Positions 23,446-35,747 of a DNA stretch of 64,000 nt are shown in pieces. Made by a program: the position numbers and the translations under genes. The DNA comes from Armillaria gallica. Lineage: Eukaryota; Basidiomycota; Agaricomycetes; Agaricales; Physalacriaceae. The notes under the pieces were generated by a model. The model made no database searches. It worked only from the letters and a program-made list of their open reading frames with translations, and was not told the DNA's origin. Within the stretch, counting starts at the first letter, position 1, and each line of letters begins with the position of its first letter. The DNA is taken from assembly GCA_037576215.1 (NCBI GenBank), contig JBANDB010000005.1, positions 1,178,001-1,242,000 on the forward strand. Reading direction: 5' to 3'.

Positions 23446-26400
23446 ATGGCGCTCCAGTCCATCTCGCTAATTCTTCTCCTCATTGCTGTCCACCGTGTTT
23501 ATGGTCGTGTCCCCAAACCACCAGGAATTCCTATGGTGGATATCGAATTGGATTATGTTCATCATGCTCTGAAAGCTAAGGCCTTGCCGCCTTACGATAT
23601 GACATACTACTTTGACCAGCTTATTGATCACAACAATCCGTCGAAAGGCACATTTAAGCAACGTTACTGGCATACGGCAGAGCATTACCAAGAAGGTTCG
23701 ACCCTTTTTTCTTCATCTGCGTTTGCTATTAACCATTATATCCGGGTGGCCCCATCATTTTAATGAATGCAGGAGAGGTCAACACAGCTCGTACGTGTAT
23801 TTCCCCTGATCTGATAAAACACGCTAATTCACTTTGTTGATGAGCCTCCAGGCTCTGTACGCTCAGAATTCGCGGATTTTGCCTGCTAATTAACACTATT
23901 GTCCCTTCAATGGCCTTTCAGCAAACCAATGATTGCACGCACATTGATACCACTTTCATCCTACGGCAACCACTCCTTACGCGCTTTGTTATCCATCCCA
24001 TCTTGCCACACATCATAATTGCCGTACTTCATCACAGCAAGGCACCTTCGATCAACAATCATCCCAATATGGAATTGACGCATCACTCAGAAGCACTCAG
24101 TTGACACGCTCATTGATCACTTAATGAAAATGACATGATTGGCACGAGTACCCTCTCAGCTACGGCAATTGCAGCTACGGCAACTACAGACTGTGTTTAC
24201 TAAGGCTGTTACTCCGCCAAGGCCTCAAGAAAACGTTGCCCCACGCGTATTCCTCAGTATGATGACTATCGCTCAGTAATCCGCAGCTACACAGCACCTA
24301 ACGATCCGTGCATCGCTCAACAAAAACCATATGGTTCGCATCCATACGCGGCAACGTCAACAAGTTGCTGTTACTTTAGAAGACCAAGGACCATATGTTA
24401 CCTACGATTTTTACAAAGCCAAGGCGTTATGGCCTTACTAAGTCTCGCATATCTACTCTATTTATAAATTCGTACTTGTAGTATAAAACTAGTTAGAAAA
24501 CGTAGTTCAAGGCAGTTCATCTCTAGTCGACCCCAGACTACGTCAATTACCATCACGCTCTAGTCTATCGCCAGTAAACAATGTTTATTCACCATTCTAC
24601 GGCAATATATCGTTTACACCAGCATATTCTCGATTGCACGTCGACTCTTGAGCTCACCAGAGTTATCTCACAGTTTTAACTGTGAAGAGTCCTTCGCTAT
24701 GCGCTCTTTGCTCTTAACACTATTGGTACACGCTCATACTGTGCCAATACATGATCGCTGCGCTATACCTCGCCCCTGTTATCTTTTATAGGCCGTCATC
24801 GTTTCACTTTCGCACCATTGGAGTTTTTACAGTTTCACTTTCGCCATCGTTATCGTCACCCACTTGGGTAGTCTCAGAGCAGACTTAGGATCAGTTTCAG
24901 CCAGTTTTCGTATAGTATCAGTCCCCTGAGTGGACTTGAAGGTTAGTTTGACATAGGATAGGATCGTTTCAGTACCAGACAAGTTTCGACATCGACTCAG
25001 CACCATCGCATCGTATAGGACCAGTATCGCCACCAGTTTTCGTAGTTCCACATTTTCTCTAGCCAGCCCACCCTCAGCACCTCGTTCTACATTTATCTTC
25101 GACACTCACATTCCCCACGCTGTTTTCTCATCGCTTCGCTCGCCCATAGACTATTGCTGACCGTTTAGTCTATTCTCCATCATTCACCCCGCTCCAATTA
25201 CCATCGAGCGACATTTTCTAGTCTCACAGCACGTTTTCTCATATGGATTCGTGGTATTCACGTCATACCTGTTTTCGTTCCCTCTCATTTCGAGAGATCC
25301 CTACCAGCTTATAGCCTTAGCATCTAGTACTCGACTACCAAACAGTACTACTTCACAGACTTAAAGTCGCAGTGTATTCTTGCATATAGAGGAATTGTTC
25401 TACTGCACGGAGGTGCCCCGAACCACTCACACACATGATCGCCTTGATTGCCGTGCCACTACATTAATTAACCAAGCTCATTCCGAGTTGGTGTTGCCAT
25501 TGCCATGGAAGTCTCAGGCCCATCATCGTAGCTTACTACGGTTATGTGACGAGCAGTACGATCAATGGTGTCATCGCACAAAAATACGGCAGCATTGCAA
25601 TCATTCTGGAGCATCGCTTCTTTGGCGAGAGTAATCTCTACCCGAACCTCGACGTATCCAGCTTTCAGTACCATACCATAGCTCAAGCCATCGAGGATAA
25701 TGTATATTTTGCCAAGAATGTTGTTCTTCCGCAGGACAATAGAGATAGAGTCGGCCTGGACAAAGCACTGTGGATAATCATCGGGGGAAGCTACCCGGGT
25801 GGGTATGAGAATCATTCCCTTGGTGCGTTTGATTAATGAATGCTCCAGGTGCATTGGTCAGCTGGACTATGGCCACATATGTGTTGTATTCCTAAACAAG
25901 GGTCAGAACTGACGGCATCGATACAGACATCCAGACGTGTTCTGGATAGGATACTCCTCATCGGGTGTTGTCCATGTTCAGATGTACAGGTTCATGTCTT
26001 TCTATGCCCGACTGCCTGACCCACGCATTGATCAGTGATTTCTGGCAATACTATGAGCCCATCAGGGAGAACATGCCCAAGAACTGTTCCGCTGACGTCG
26101 AAGCAGTTATCACCTACGTGGACGAGGTATTTTTCGGATCCAACACTACCGCACAACGAGAACTTCAGGAACTGTTTGGCTTTTTTACGAATTTGGAAGT
26201 CGCCCAGGCTTGTACGTTTCATCAATTAAGTAGTGCGTTTTCGGTTTTCCATTTGATGCCTTTGTAGTAAGATGGGATCTGTGGACATGGCAGGATATGC
26301 AGCCCAATACTGGCACTGGCGCCGCATTCTATCAGTTCTGTGATGCATTGGAAGTCAAGGGTGATGTCGTTGCTTCTGCTGAAGGCTGGGGGTTGGACAA

Positions 26401-27345
26401 TGCACTCAAGGCATGGGGGTTGCATTTCACTGACACTGCGTCGATTTTGTCCAAGAAACTTGGTCTGTCGCATTAGCCGCTTTCTCCTTGACCATGCTCA
26501 TACAACTGAACCAGATTGGGGTGAAATTTCGTAAGCATCTTTGTTTTGAGGCGGATTTACTTGACTCATAGAACTACCTTGTAGTGATTGTATTAACACT
26601 GTCACTCGCACTCCTCCTTCTCCCGCAAGCATTCTCCTTAACCGAGAGAACCTGCATCCTCGGGAGTTGAATGCCCAGTACGACTATCCTGTTGACGATG
26701 CATACTGCTCATGGTTCTGGTTGGTGTATGTCCGCATCCTAGTTACATCTATCATCCTTGTGTTAACAAAACTTGTGGATGCAACGAGATCAGATTCACC
26801 TTGGTAAGCACAATTCATTATTTTCCATTTTGGCTGCGAATATCAGCCTTCAGGATGGACCGCCTGTCGGACAAGGGGGAATAGTCTCTCGCTTAAACAT
26901 TTGGGAGGATAACATGGTCAGTCGCTGAGTCTCAGTTTTGTCTATATACTAATTTCATTACAGTGCGATTGTGTGACCACATACCCTGAAGCCTTCTCAG
27001 ACTACCTCACCCCAAACGTGAACAGAATGAACACTCTCTACAGAGGATGGGGAGTCAACAATACCCGACTATTCTTTGTGAATGGTAAACGTAAGCCTCT
27101 AAGCTGTTCTGGTAATCTCGACCTTTAGTCAAACTTACTATAGAGGACCCATGGCACGAAGCTACGGTCTCAGCGGTTAATAGTACTGCTGTGAGCACCG
27201 ACATCCAGCCCATCAGAATATTGAATGGCTTTCATGCCTCAGATTTGGTGATGCAGCTAGTGGCGCCCGATCCCACCATTGTTGTGGTGCATGACGTGTT
27301 TATCGCATATGTGGGATTGTGGTTGAAGGATTTTGTACCTTTGTA
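23446..27345 (+). pseudogene. S28 serine carboxypeptidase (prolyl carboxypeptidase-like), interrupted
   Basis: Exons of a secreted S28-family peptidase, which removes residues after proline. The start at 23446 encodes a signal peptide (MALQSISLILLLIAVHRVYG), then YFDQLIDHNNPSKGTFKQRY and a glycine-rich PIILMNAGEVNTA. It resumes at about 25530 (YGYVTSSTINGVIAQKYG, ILEHRFFGESNLYP, FQYHTIAQAIED) with the nucleophile motif GGSYPG at 25788-25805, LVSWTMATY, DFWQYYEPIRENMP, RWDLWTWQDMQPNTGTGAAF, LFFVNGK/QDPWHEAT (Asp) and GFHASDL (His). Serine, Asp and His of the triad are all still visible. Damage: about 1.7 kb separates GEVNTA from YGYVTSS, and the first intron ends in CCGG where an AG acceptor is expected. 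Further introns (e.g. 26810-26850, 26920-26966) have normal GT...AG ends. It is probably non-functional. Confidence 0.85.
23795..25528. other. ~1.7 kb interruption of the S28 gene
   Basis: It starts at a GTACGT donor after ...GEVNTA and ends at a CGTAG acceptor before YYGYV, so formally it is one giant intron in a gene whose other introns are near 50 nt. It contains no recognised domain. A 92-codon minus ORF (24827-25105) and imprecise repeats of GTTTCA(C/G)TTTCGC and CAGCTACGGCAA are the only structure seen. An insertion within the second intron is the simplest explanation. Ends and target duplication were not found. Confidence 0.5.
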
Positions 27346-27349
27346 GACT

Positions 27350-28870
27350 GCAGGAAAGCACTATAGAAAGTCACTTATCTAATGATATTATTTCTTATTT
27401 CCTTTCTGCCCGAATTTTGGTGAATATACCAGCAGCACAAAGGAAAAGTGTTATAACTGAATACATTTACCTTTTTGCTCTTCCTTGCATCTATTCTCCT
27501 CTTAGGATGGCTCTGCAAGGACCCTCCTGTACTGCATCTCATCCTCATTATCATCATCTCCCTCTTAGGATTCAACTGACCAGCAAGGCTCCTGAAGGCC
27601 ACACTGTCTCTGGTAAAGGTGCAAAGAAGGGTGCCAGGCAGAGATATTACGGGGGGCACTTGGGAGAAGATAGCAGCTGTCGGTGACTCTGTCCTACAAA
27701 ATATCAAGGCAATTGGAAGACTGCACGTGGTGGTTGTTCTGAATGATGCTCATTGTGGAAATGAGATCAAACAGGTACGAATATTCGAACATTCACATAA
27801 TTACCGCCAGATGTGGAGGATAATTGCAAAACTCAGCGTCGAGTGGACAGGAGAGAGTTTTCCATATCCCTGCTGGATTCGCATCATCAAGTAATGTATC
27901 AGGTGTCATGACATAGCATTACAGATGACTTGAAGTATCAGATAGCAAGGCATGTTGGCAGTTCAACTGGAACAAAGGCATTGAATTTTGTTGATAGGTA
28001 GTATGCAGAAGACAGGAAGTTTACAGCTTTGATTCCCCAGCACTGTGTTGTCCAGAATAGATGTCAAATTTGTTTGTTTGGATGACTTGGAGGAAGGTGA
28101 GTAATTCCTGGTACATTGGAGCATGAAGTGAAATGTTTACCATGCTATGGATACACATGCACCGAGCAATGGGACCTAACTTAAATGTTGTCATATGTAG
28201 TCTGTTTTTGTTGCAGTAGAATCCATTGCTTCTTTGATCAGAGGAAGGGGAGCCTCAGGAGGTTGGCATTGGATGAGAAGAATGAGAATGGAGAAGAGTC
28301 GATGCGCATAATGACTCAGCGCCTACCTTTAAGGCTTAGACCCAGGCACCACATAAAGGTGAGCCTCGGGCCACATGCAAGGAAGGTTGGGGATAAGGTA
28401 TACAGTAGTGACCTTTGAAAATATCACAGTGCCAACATAATGCCGCGCCATTGGAAATGAGTGCTCGCTGAGAAATGACCGTTCAGTTGATGGGTCTGTT
28501 CGCATCTGAGGAATTTTGAGTCACCGTAGTAAGGCTCATTCTATCCAGAAAGATATGTCGCACTCCTCAAAGTTGAATAGAAAGACATATTAATGATGGC
28601 GTTCTTTTTTGAGAATGGGAGGATAGTAATCCACATTGGTGTATGTAGATGAAGGTAAGCTGTGATTGTACTGACCGCCCATTCCTGCGGCTCAATCAAC
28701 TTGAGTCAAGGACCCGGCCCAAGATCCATATTTTCTGGGGCTGCAGTGATAGTAGATACGAGCATTTCAATTCCTCTTGTGCGATCTAATCAATTCAGCC
28801 CTTTTTGTTCTTTCAGCTCTGACCAGAGAGGGAGTCAGATTGGAGATAGACAATGAAATTGACAATGTTG
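27350..28870. other. Noncoding interval after the S28 gene
   Basis: Only short ORFs (up to 117 codons, plus 27333-27686, overlapped antisense by 27375-27707) with no recognisable domain. No terminal repeats were found. Confidence 0.4.
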
Positions 28871-29472
28871 TGGTTCAACTCCTCCTCTCCACATGTCCAA
28901 ATGGTGTATACGGTGCTTGGTTTTTAGTTGAAATACAGCCTTGTGCTCATGTCTATCCAGGAGCTCAGAATTTTGGTATTTCAGTTATAATACTTGAGTT
29001 CCTGTGGGAGATGGGTAGTGCACGAGTAACGTCATCCAACACTCGAAATTCGACTCCTTCTCTCCATAATATGTCGCCAATGTGTATGTTAATTTTTCCT
29101 AGATGACCATGTGGAATCTTATTTGAATTTCTGCTTCGCCAGCAAGGTCATAGCTTGCTACCCATAGTGTGAAAGGTGGCAAGAATTAAGGTGTCCCAGA
29201 GCTTGGGTTAGGGAAATTGATAATTTATAGGGAGTCTTAGTGGATTTCACCAGAAATGAGTGTTTCCTCTCCTGGATCCTGTGTAGTTCTTCGAGAATAA
29301 AAGCGAGTTTCAAGTTAAAATGTATATCTGCCACTTGACAAGGAGACGTATCATTGCGAGAGGAAGAAACAGAGGATCAGAAAGGAAAGTACTTACATAG
29401 AGACTAAGATGATGCCAGAGAGATACAAATAAAATCATGCATTAAGCCAATTTGTGGCAGGATGGGAGGCAT

Positions 29473-29572
29473 AAAAAACTTCAACGGTTTGGAATATGTA
29501 TGCGAAAGAGGGGGGATCGAACCCCCTCCTTCAGCTGGAAGTGCGTATTAACCACTATGCTCTAGCGCTGCA
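29473..29572 (-). ncRNA. tRNA-like Pol III module 1
   Basis: Minus strand: box A-like AGAGCATAGTGGTTAATACG, box B-like GGGTTCGATCC, and a T6 run (29473-29478) about 40 nt after box B. A 5-bp stem with a 7-nt loop can be drawn at the anticodon position. The acceptor stem does not pair, so it is not a true tRNA gene. It resembles three more modules at 33339, 33648-33890 and 35648. Confidence 0.45.
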
Positions 29573-30079
29573 GGAAAAATGGTTCACGTCAGATGGAAAA
29601 TGTTGGCATAACACTAATCTCAAAATTCACACTACCAACGTGTCCCATGAACAGTTGAGCGTTTGAGAGAGGAAGTGGGCATAGTCTGGGTAGATGATAA
29701 AGGTAGAGAAAACATCCTTGCCCTCGATGTGCAGACCGAGAGTTACTAATTCTTTGAGGGGATGATGGGAAGTGGCAGGTTATGCCTCTCAGAGGCACGA
29801 ATATATATCTGTAGAAACCAATTAGGATACCCCAGTGTGTAGATTGTCCTGACCCCTAGATGGGAAAGAAAAAATGAGTTTCATCTGTATTGTTGTCGGT
29901 TTCTAGTCTTTAGGTAAGGAGAAAACACAAATGACTTTGGAGGTGGCATTAACAAAGCTTGTAATGCATACAAGAGATCAAATTGACCTTCAGACCACAA
30001 AGCAGATACTATCTGCCTAGCATTATGGGTAATCAAGACGCTTTGGATTTGATGACCATTCATGTTATGGCATAAAATG

Positions 30080-31240
30080 TTTCATCGAACGGTTTGATTT
30101 TCATGTGAAGAGCCCTTTCAGGATTTGACGAGAGCCAGAGTCGGGAAGGAAGTGATTGGCATGGAAAGGAAGGAAAAGGCGGCCTGGTCCGAGGTCCAGA
30201 TTTTCTGTGGCGAATCACAAACAAGCGCATATAACCATCTTTACCAGAACCTTGATGCTACAGCTACGACACACGGAATATGCGAATCCTGGATCCCAGG
30301 TTTGCATAAGCAAAAATGGAACGACTTTGTTGAGCTCTTTTCACATGCTTGGGAGATTAGCCCTGTCTAGTCATCGCAAGGTTCCATTCCTGGGGCATTG
30401 AAGCAAGGGTGCATCTATTCTAGTGCGCGTATAGCATCACTGAAAGACCTTTAGGCTCAGAGAGAGCTCGATGTTACACGATTGAAGTGGGGCAGATTCA
30501 GGTGATTGATTTGGACTGAGTAAATAATGGTGCATTCCCCTGCATTGTATGAGAAGGCATGAGTTGAAGGCTACACCGTTGCCACAGCATCATCGATACC
30601 TCCACTCATATGGGCCCAGAGTGAGACATTCGACCAAAGATTCACCACGCTAGCCTCATCACCTAAGCCTTGGGCATCTCCTACCAATACTGCACCTCCA
30701 CTTTCCCACTTCGACTCGCCACGCTCTCCGGACAACAATCCCTCCCTCCCAGGACCCGCTAGTGACTGCCTAATTCTTGCCTATGGATACAGAGCCTGTA
30801 TGAATCCCGCCTTCTTCAAAGAGGCAAAGTGCACGCATTGTTTGACAAGCTACTGCAGGGACAAGGTGTCGCCACTGGACGAAGACATTTTCACCCGCCA
30901 ATGCATCGAGTAGTGACTCTGCACTGTCATCCCATGCCCACACACACGTTAACTCTCTGCGGCTAACACCTGCACCACTAATAGCCTCTACGTCATACGT
31001 CCCATCATCTATCATGCATTACCCGTCTGCTACTCCTATCACGATGGATGAACATATTCCTCTCGCTACGTCCACCACCAGTCTCGGTCCTGTGTTTGAT
31101 CACCATGTCCACTCTGTGGAAACCGTCGAGTGGAAACTGGGTTGCATAATGCTTTTAATTACAGGGATTGACTCGGGGGCAAATACATTACCGTTTCCAT
31201 GCCACACTGTCAATTCTCCATAGTCAGTCGGTCGCTGCTC
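30080..31240 (+). pseudogene. TLDc gene 5' part, copy A
   Basis: Homologous to the leader and N-terminal exons of the TLDc genes at 48940 and 58080. It has the same GATTTGACGAGAGCC... leader, the GACTGAGTA(A/C)ATAA block and the FFKEAK segment near 30810. ATCACGATGGATGAACA at 31035-31055 matches the TLDc copy's PITMDEH region. The TLDc domain itself is absent; downstream sequence instead follows the segmental duplication. Frameshifts and stops are present. It is the least CpG-eroded of the three leader copies left of 45000. Confidence 0.55.
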
Positions 31241-32301
31241 TGGCGAAATGAAAACCATATTTTACTGCTTCACTTCTTGTGCTAGTAACCTGTGCAGCAG
31301 AGAATTCACCAGTTGACAGCAAATTAATGGAGGCTGTGGACAGCCAGCGGTGCTGCTTGAAGGTGTATTTAAGTTTCTTGTGTGTTTCATTTCAGTTAGA
31401 ACCTGTGATTGGAGACGAGCCATATATGAGTAGATTCCGATTTCGTTTCTGAGAAGTTGTTATCCCTACCTTTTTCTTTTGAATGCATTATTGAAGTGGT
31501 GAGCAAAGATAGGGTTTGGGGTTAGTTCTTTACCGGAACACTTACACAGCGACATTCATTTAACTTGTTCCCTGCAACATTAGCTTTGTCTATAGGCTCC
31601 TGGACAATGGCATACTTGTTGACTATACTGAGAACATTGTTTATGATGTTTCTTGGTTGTGTTTGACTTATGTTTTGTAGTTGGAAGCTCTGGTTTTTAC
31701 GAGATAAAGTCCCTGCGGAGCCAGCATACAGCCCGGACAGTGTAAGCTATTTATATTGACCATTTTTCACTTCAACGGACTGGTTTTTCATAAGATACAA
31801 ACTCAGAAATTCTGGGATCAAAGCTTTTCGGAGTCAGACCCGAAGGAATTTTGTTCGCATATTTTAGGTCTAAACCTCAAAACACGTGCTGTTAAATGGG
31901 TAAGTTGTTGATCAGGGAACTCTCAAATACGTGCGTTCAGTGGGTGGCAAGGAATTCGGAGAGGTATGTATCAACCACCACACTTCTCTCATCAAGGTAT
32001 AAAAAATATCTGATCAGTTAGATGGGAGGTGGTGGTGGTGAAAATTCAAAATCCCTCCAGAGCCGCAGGAGGGAAGAGTATATCATGCTCAGTGTAACGG
32101 ATAGCATCATTGAAAGGGGGTTCAATTACCCCATACATAATTATTGCTTAGACCGTGTCCCATCCTCTTTGATACCAGTCTGGGGAAGACTACTTACGAA
32201 TTTGTGGTTTGTGGTGATATTTTCTGGAACATCCTGGCTCAGGAGAAATGGCTTCTCTGGGCAAGGGGTTTGATTCCCCATTGATTCCCTAGATACAGGT
32301 G

Positions 32302-32990
32302 TAGTGTTGCCATGGCTTGGCTCGGAGTCACTGAGTCATCGAGTGGAGTTGAGTCGCACTGAGCGGAGTCACAAAAATGACTCGGGCCCAAAATGGCTTG
32401 ACTCGGCTTCGACTCGGCTTTTGATGGCTTGAAGCCAGCCGAGTCAATGACTCCATTCAATTTTGGAAGAGTTATCTCTACCTCGTCCTAGTGGGCATAG
32501 ACCATGATATATGTGCACCTGATATTGAGCTGATATGATTTTGTCTGCCTTAGAGTGACCACCACTTGGTACCCTCCCTTTTTGATGAATTACTGACCAT
32601 TGGCATTCAAACAGCAGGTAGGCATCCAAATTAAGTAATGTGAGAAAATATTATCTAAATCGCTGTGTTTTTGCTGCCCTATGTTCTCATGCCAACTAGT
32701 TTCAGTCCTTGCTATATGTATACCCCTCACAACTGGAGAAAAGCATGAAAATTACATACAACTACATTCATTATGGCATTTCGAGCTATCTCTACATATA
32801 AATCATCAGTTATTAAAGTGTACTTTTTGCACTTTCCTATTTGGGTAGGTGATCAATGACTCGTCAAAGCTCAGTGACTTGGAGCTGAGTCAAGCCAAAG
32901 TCAATCATTTCATTTGACTTCGGAGTTGATCTGGAGCTGAGTCATCCAAACTCAAGCCGAGTTGAGTTGAGTTGAGCTATGGCAACACTA
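32302..32990. mobile_element. hAT-type MITE with perfect 8-bp target duplication
   Basis: The left end TAGTGTTGCCATGGC and right end GAGCTATGGCAACACTA are inverted repeats. The octamer TACAGGTG is duplicated exactly at 32294-32301 and 32991-32998. The interior is filled with GACTCGGC/GAGTCA-type subterminal repeats and has no transposase. An 8-bp duplication and a TAGTGTTG terminus are characteristic of hAT elements, and the terminus resembles that of the dead hAT element ending at 8092, a plausible relative of its mobiliser. Confidence 0.9.
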
Positions 32991-33338
32991 TACAGGTGTA
33001 AAAAGCTTTGTTTTTTTGGTTCCAAGAAAATTTGTGAGTTGGACTGGTGTGAATTATGGGGTACATAGCCCCCATGTCATGTTTGTTACTCACTTTGTTC
33101 AGAGAATCCAAGCAAGATATTTACTGGATGAACTTAACTCTTACTCCAGTCATGTATGTTTCTGCTTTGATGAGAGCTTGACCTTCCAGGAAGGGAAATA
33201 TAGGGAGGTGTGTGCCCCCAATAATAAGTGTTGCAAACCCTCCTAGACCTGGAGAATGAAAAGAGAGTGTTGGTATATCTGACACTCCTCCAATATGATT
33301 GTGACAGGCATTAATATATGACCATTATTCAGAGGTCT

Positions 33339-33430
33339 AAAAAGATCTCATTCTAATATGCAATATACGCAAGGAGGAATCAAACCTCAATGAATTGGAT
33401 GTGCATATTAACCACTATGCTCTGGCACTA
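33339..33430 (-). ncRNA. tRNA-like Pol III module 2
   Basis: Minus strand: CAGAGCATAGTGGTTAATAT (box A-like), GAGGTTTGATTCCTCC (box B-like, within GGTTTGATTCC) and T5 at 33339-33343. The 5' flank differs from that of the other modules, so the modules seem to have independent insertion sites. Confidence 0.45.
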
Positions 33431-33792
33431 TAATAACTGATATTCAAAATGCATGACATGAGAATGACAAATTAAAGGAAGCCATTAGAGTGTGGGGCCT
33501 TAGTAGGAAAGAGAGTGCTGGGGTTGAACTTGGTGGCTGTCGCTAAAGAGACACGAGCTCACAATAATGAGTACCTGGTGTAATACCCCTTGTAACTGAG
33601 CTCTGTTCCTGTCTTTTGGACATGATTAGTGCAGCATTTAGCCCAGCACTCAAAGTTCAACTTCTCCTCTCCATGCCTTCTTCTGAGACAAAGTAAAAAA
33701 TTCTAATATATGTTTTATTAACTAAAGCAACTTACACCAGAGTTCAATATCACTTCCTGTCAGTGACTCATGAATTCCATGAGCTTACAGGG

Positions 33793-33890
33793 AAAAAGAT
33801 ATGTAGACTGCTCAATATGTGCATGAGGAGGAATCAAACCTCCATGAACCAGAGGCAAGCTGTATTCACCACTATGCTCCAGCACTGCAA
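33793..33890 (-). ncRNA. tRNA-like Pol III module 3
   Basis: Minus strand: TGGAGCATAGTGGTGAATAC, then GGAGGTTTGATTCCTCCT and T5 at 33793-33797. It has the same order and spacing as module 2. A decayed relative without a clear box A lies near 39450-39490, and another box B at 40145-40165. Confidence 0.45.
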
Positions 33891-33959
33891 GAAAAGATGC
33901 TCCCTTACAATGAATGAGGAGGAGGCATTCATGGATTGAGGGCAGTGATGAGATCACAC

Positions 33960-34850
33960 ATTGAAAACAGCATTAGATTAATCTACCCTATGCCCACACT
34001 TCCAAGCCCACACACTCAAGTGGCACTGCTCTGCCCATGCACATCTTCTCTGGAGAACACAACATGTCATTCCCAAATGTCAGACACCATGCTGATGCGC
34101 CCTCCAGCAGGTTCTTATCAACATATAACCCATACAATCTGTCTTCACCTGCAAAACTCAGGTAAACAGGTTCATAGAGTGTGATATAGTCATTCCTCCC
34201 TGTGGTTTTGTACACTGAGAGCTTGATGTTTGAGTACTGCCATAGGAATATAGATGGCATGTTAGCTGAGAAGAGGTGGCAGGAGGAGAAATGTATGATT
34301 CTCCACTACCATAGTAACACTGTGTTAGAATCATGGGGCCTTTCTCAAATGAGGTGACTACAGTAGCAAAAATGGGTTACATCTGTGGTAAATGTGACAT
34401 AGGAACTAACTACAATATACTAGCTTATATACTATGAAATCCCTGTGGAAATAAGTAAACACGTAAGTAAATCCATATGAGAACCAAACAGTGACTAACT
34501 GTCTGCCATGAGAAGCTTGAATACCTCACACCCCATCCCTTGCTCTGCTATATTCCATTGGCTACAAACATGCCAAAGACAGTGTCATTGCTGTCCTTGA
34601 CAATGATGAGTGCACCAGCAGCATTCGGGTACATGACAGAAAGTGACTACAATTTAATGAGTAATATGCATATGGTAGCATGTGTAGGCAAATATGAGTC
34701 ACCATTGACATCCATGGTTGCAAGGGGAAAACTCCATACATGAGGCTAGATGACATCCGACTTGTTGACATTGAATATGAGAAAAGGTTAATGAGGGCAT
34801 TATTTTCTGAGAACACAAGAATATCCAGGGGGGGATGATGAAAGCACATC
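33960..34850 (-). pseudogene. TLDc-domain gene, copy G (retains the TLDc C-terminal half)
   Basis: The minus strand reads AGALIIVKDSNDTVFGMFVA near 34600, a stop and divergent DNA, then CYYGSGES near 34310. A last exon (34240-33988) has LSVYKTTGRNDYITLYEP, YLSFAGEDRLYGLYVDKN, LLEGASAWCLTFGND and a terminal VPLECVGLEVWA. This is the usual end of fungal TLDc (OXR1-like) proteins, which are linked to oxidative-stress resistance and V-ATPase regulation. It is the only copy in the window that continues past KTTGRN into TLDc sequence; copies D, E and F switch to cyclophilin there. Stops and lost CpG mark it as a pseudogene. Confidence 0.75.
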
Positions 34851-35647
34851 ACATCAGTGCATGTAGAAGTCAGTCAGCTGTGGGGCAACAACTGCCTGTT
34901 CCTGCAGTGATTGTATATCAGCTTCAATCCAGATTTTCTGCAACTGTAGGGTAGTACTTTATGTGCTCCTCTTTTGTGAATAGTTCCATTAAATTTAGCC
35001 CTTTTCATTCCTTAGTTTATTTCCTCGAACTCTATCCAAGAAGGCCTCATAGTGATATGGGAGAGACAGGCAATGTTGAGGTTTGACTCCTCCTCTCCAT
35101 GTGTCTAGATAGTTGTTCAACACTATTTTTAGGGTAGAGACTGGCTCCCATCCTCCGAGATTGGTAGCATGGCCAGTACTTAAGTGAGATGTGTAGTACA
35201 GGAGTGAATTCATTCTGCACTAGAGGTTTGACCCCTTCTCTCCACAATACGTAGATGTGGATGTCCCTTTTTCCTAGATGAACTTGTGGACTCTCATGTA
35301 AATTTCTGCTCCCCCCAACAGATTATAGCATGGTACCAATAGCATGAGAGGTGCTTGTACAGAGCTTGGGTATGTAGATTCAGAGCAGAGGAATTGGTAA
35401 TTATATTATTATAGGCCTGCTGAAGATCACCTCTTGCTTCACCAGAAGCTGAGTTTTGTCCCATTCACTATGTAAGGTTGTCCTAGTCTTACCTGGAAAA
35501 TAAGGGTGAGCAGTGTATATCTGACATTCACCAAAGAGAGATATATAATCACGACAGGCAGACTGTGGGCTCAGAAAAATGAGTAAGTGGAAAAGAAGAC
35601 AACTGAGATACCAATCAAATTATCTTGTTTTTCTAGGAACAGTAGAC

Positions 35648-35747
35648 AAAAAACGAAGGTAAACTGCATGGATCATGTATGGGAGGGGGGATTGAACCCT
35701 CTCCTTCAGTGGGAGGGGCATATTAACCAATACACTCCAACACTGCA
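35648..35747 (-). ncRNA. tRNA-like Pol III module 4
   Basis: Minus strand: TGGAGTGTATTGGTTAATAT (mutated box A), GAGGGTTCAATCCCCCC (box B-like) and T6 at 35648-35653. It corresponds to module 1 in the paired duplication. Confidence 0.4.

Larger units (their letters stand above)
28870..32293. repeat. Segmental duplication, copy 1 (pairs with 35080-39050)
   Basis: Shared, ordered blocks with 35080-39050 include a GTT(C/T)(A/G)ACTCCTCCTCTCCA start, a Pol III-like module, TGTTGGCATAA(C/T)ACTA, the TLDc 5' leader, GTCAGTCGGT(C/T)GCTGCTCTGG, TTGGAAGCTCTGGTTT and GGGGTT(C/T)GATTCCC. Copies are roughly 75-85% alike by eye. A third, rearranged copy of the right part lies at 39150-40330. Copy 1 keeps more CpG than copy 2. 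Confidence 0.7.

Noticed and set aside
29510..29575. Candidate true tRNA gene on the minus strand
   Set aside because: Box A and box B are good, but the acceptor stem does not pair, the variable loop is missing and position 33 is not T. It was kept as a tRNA-like Pol III module instead.
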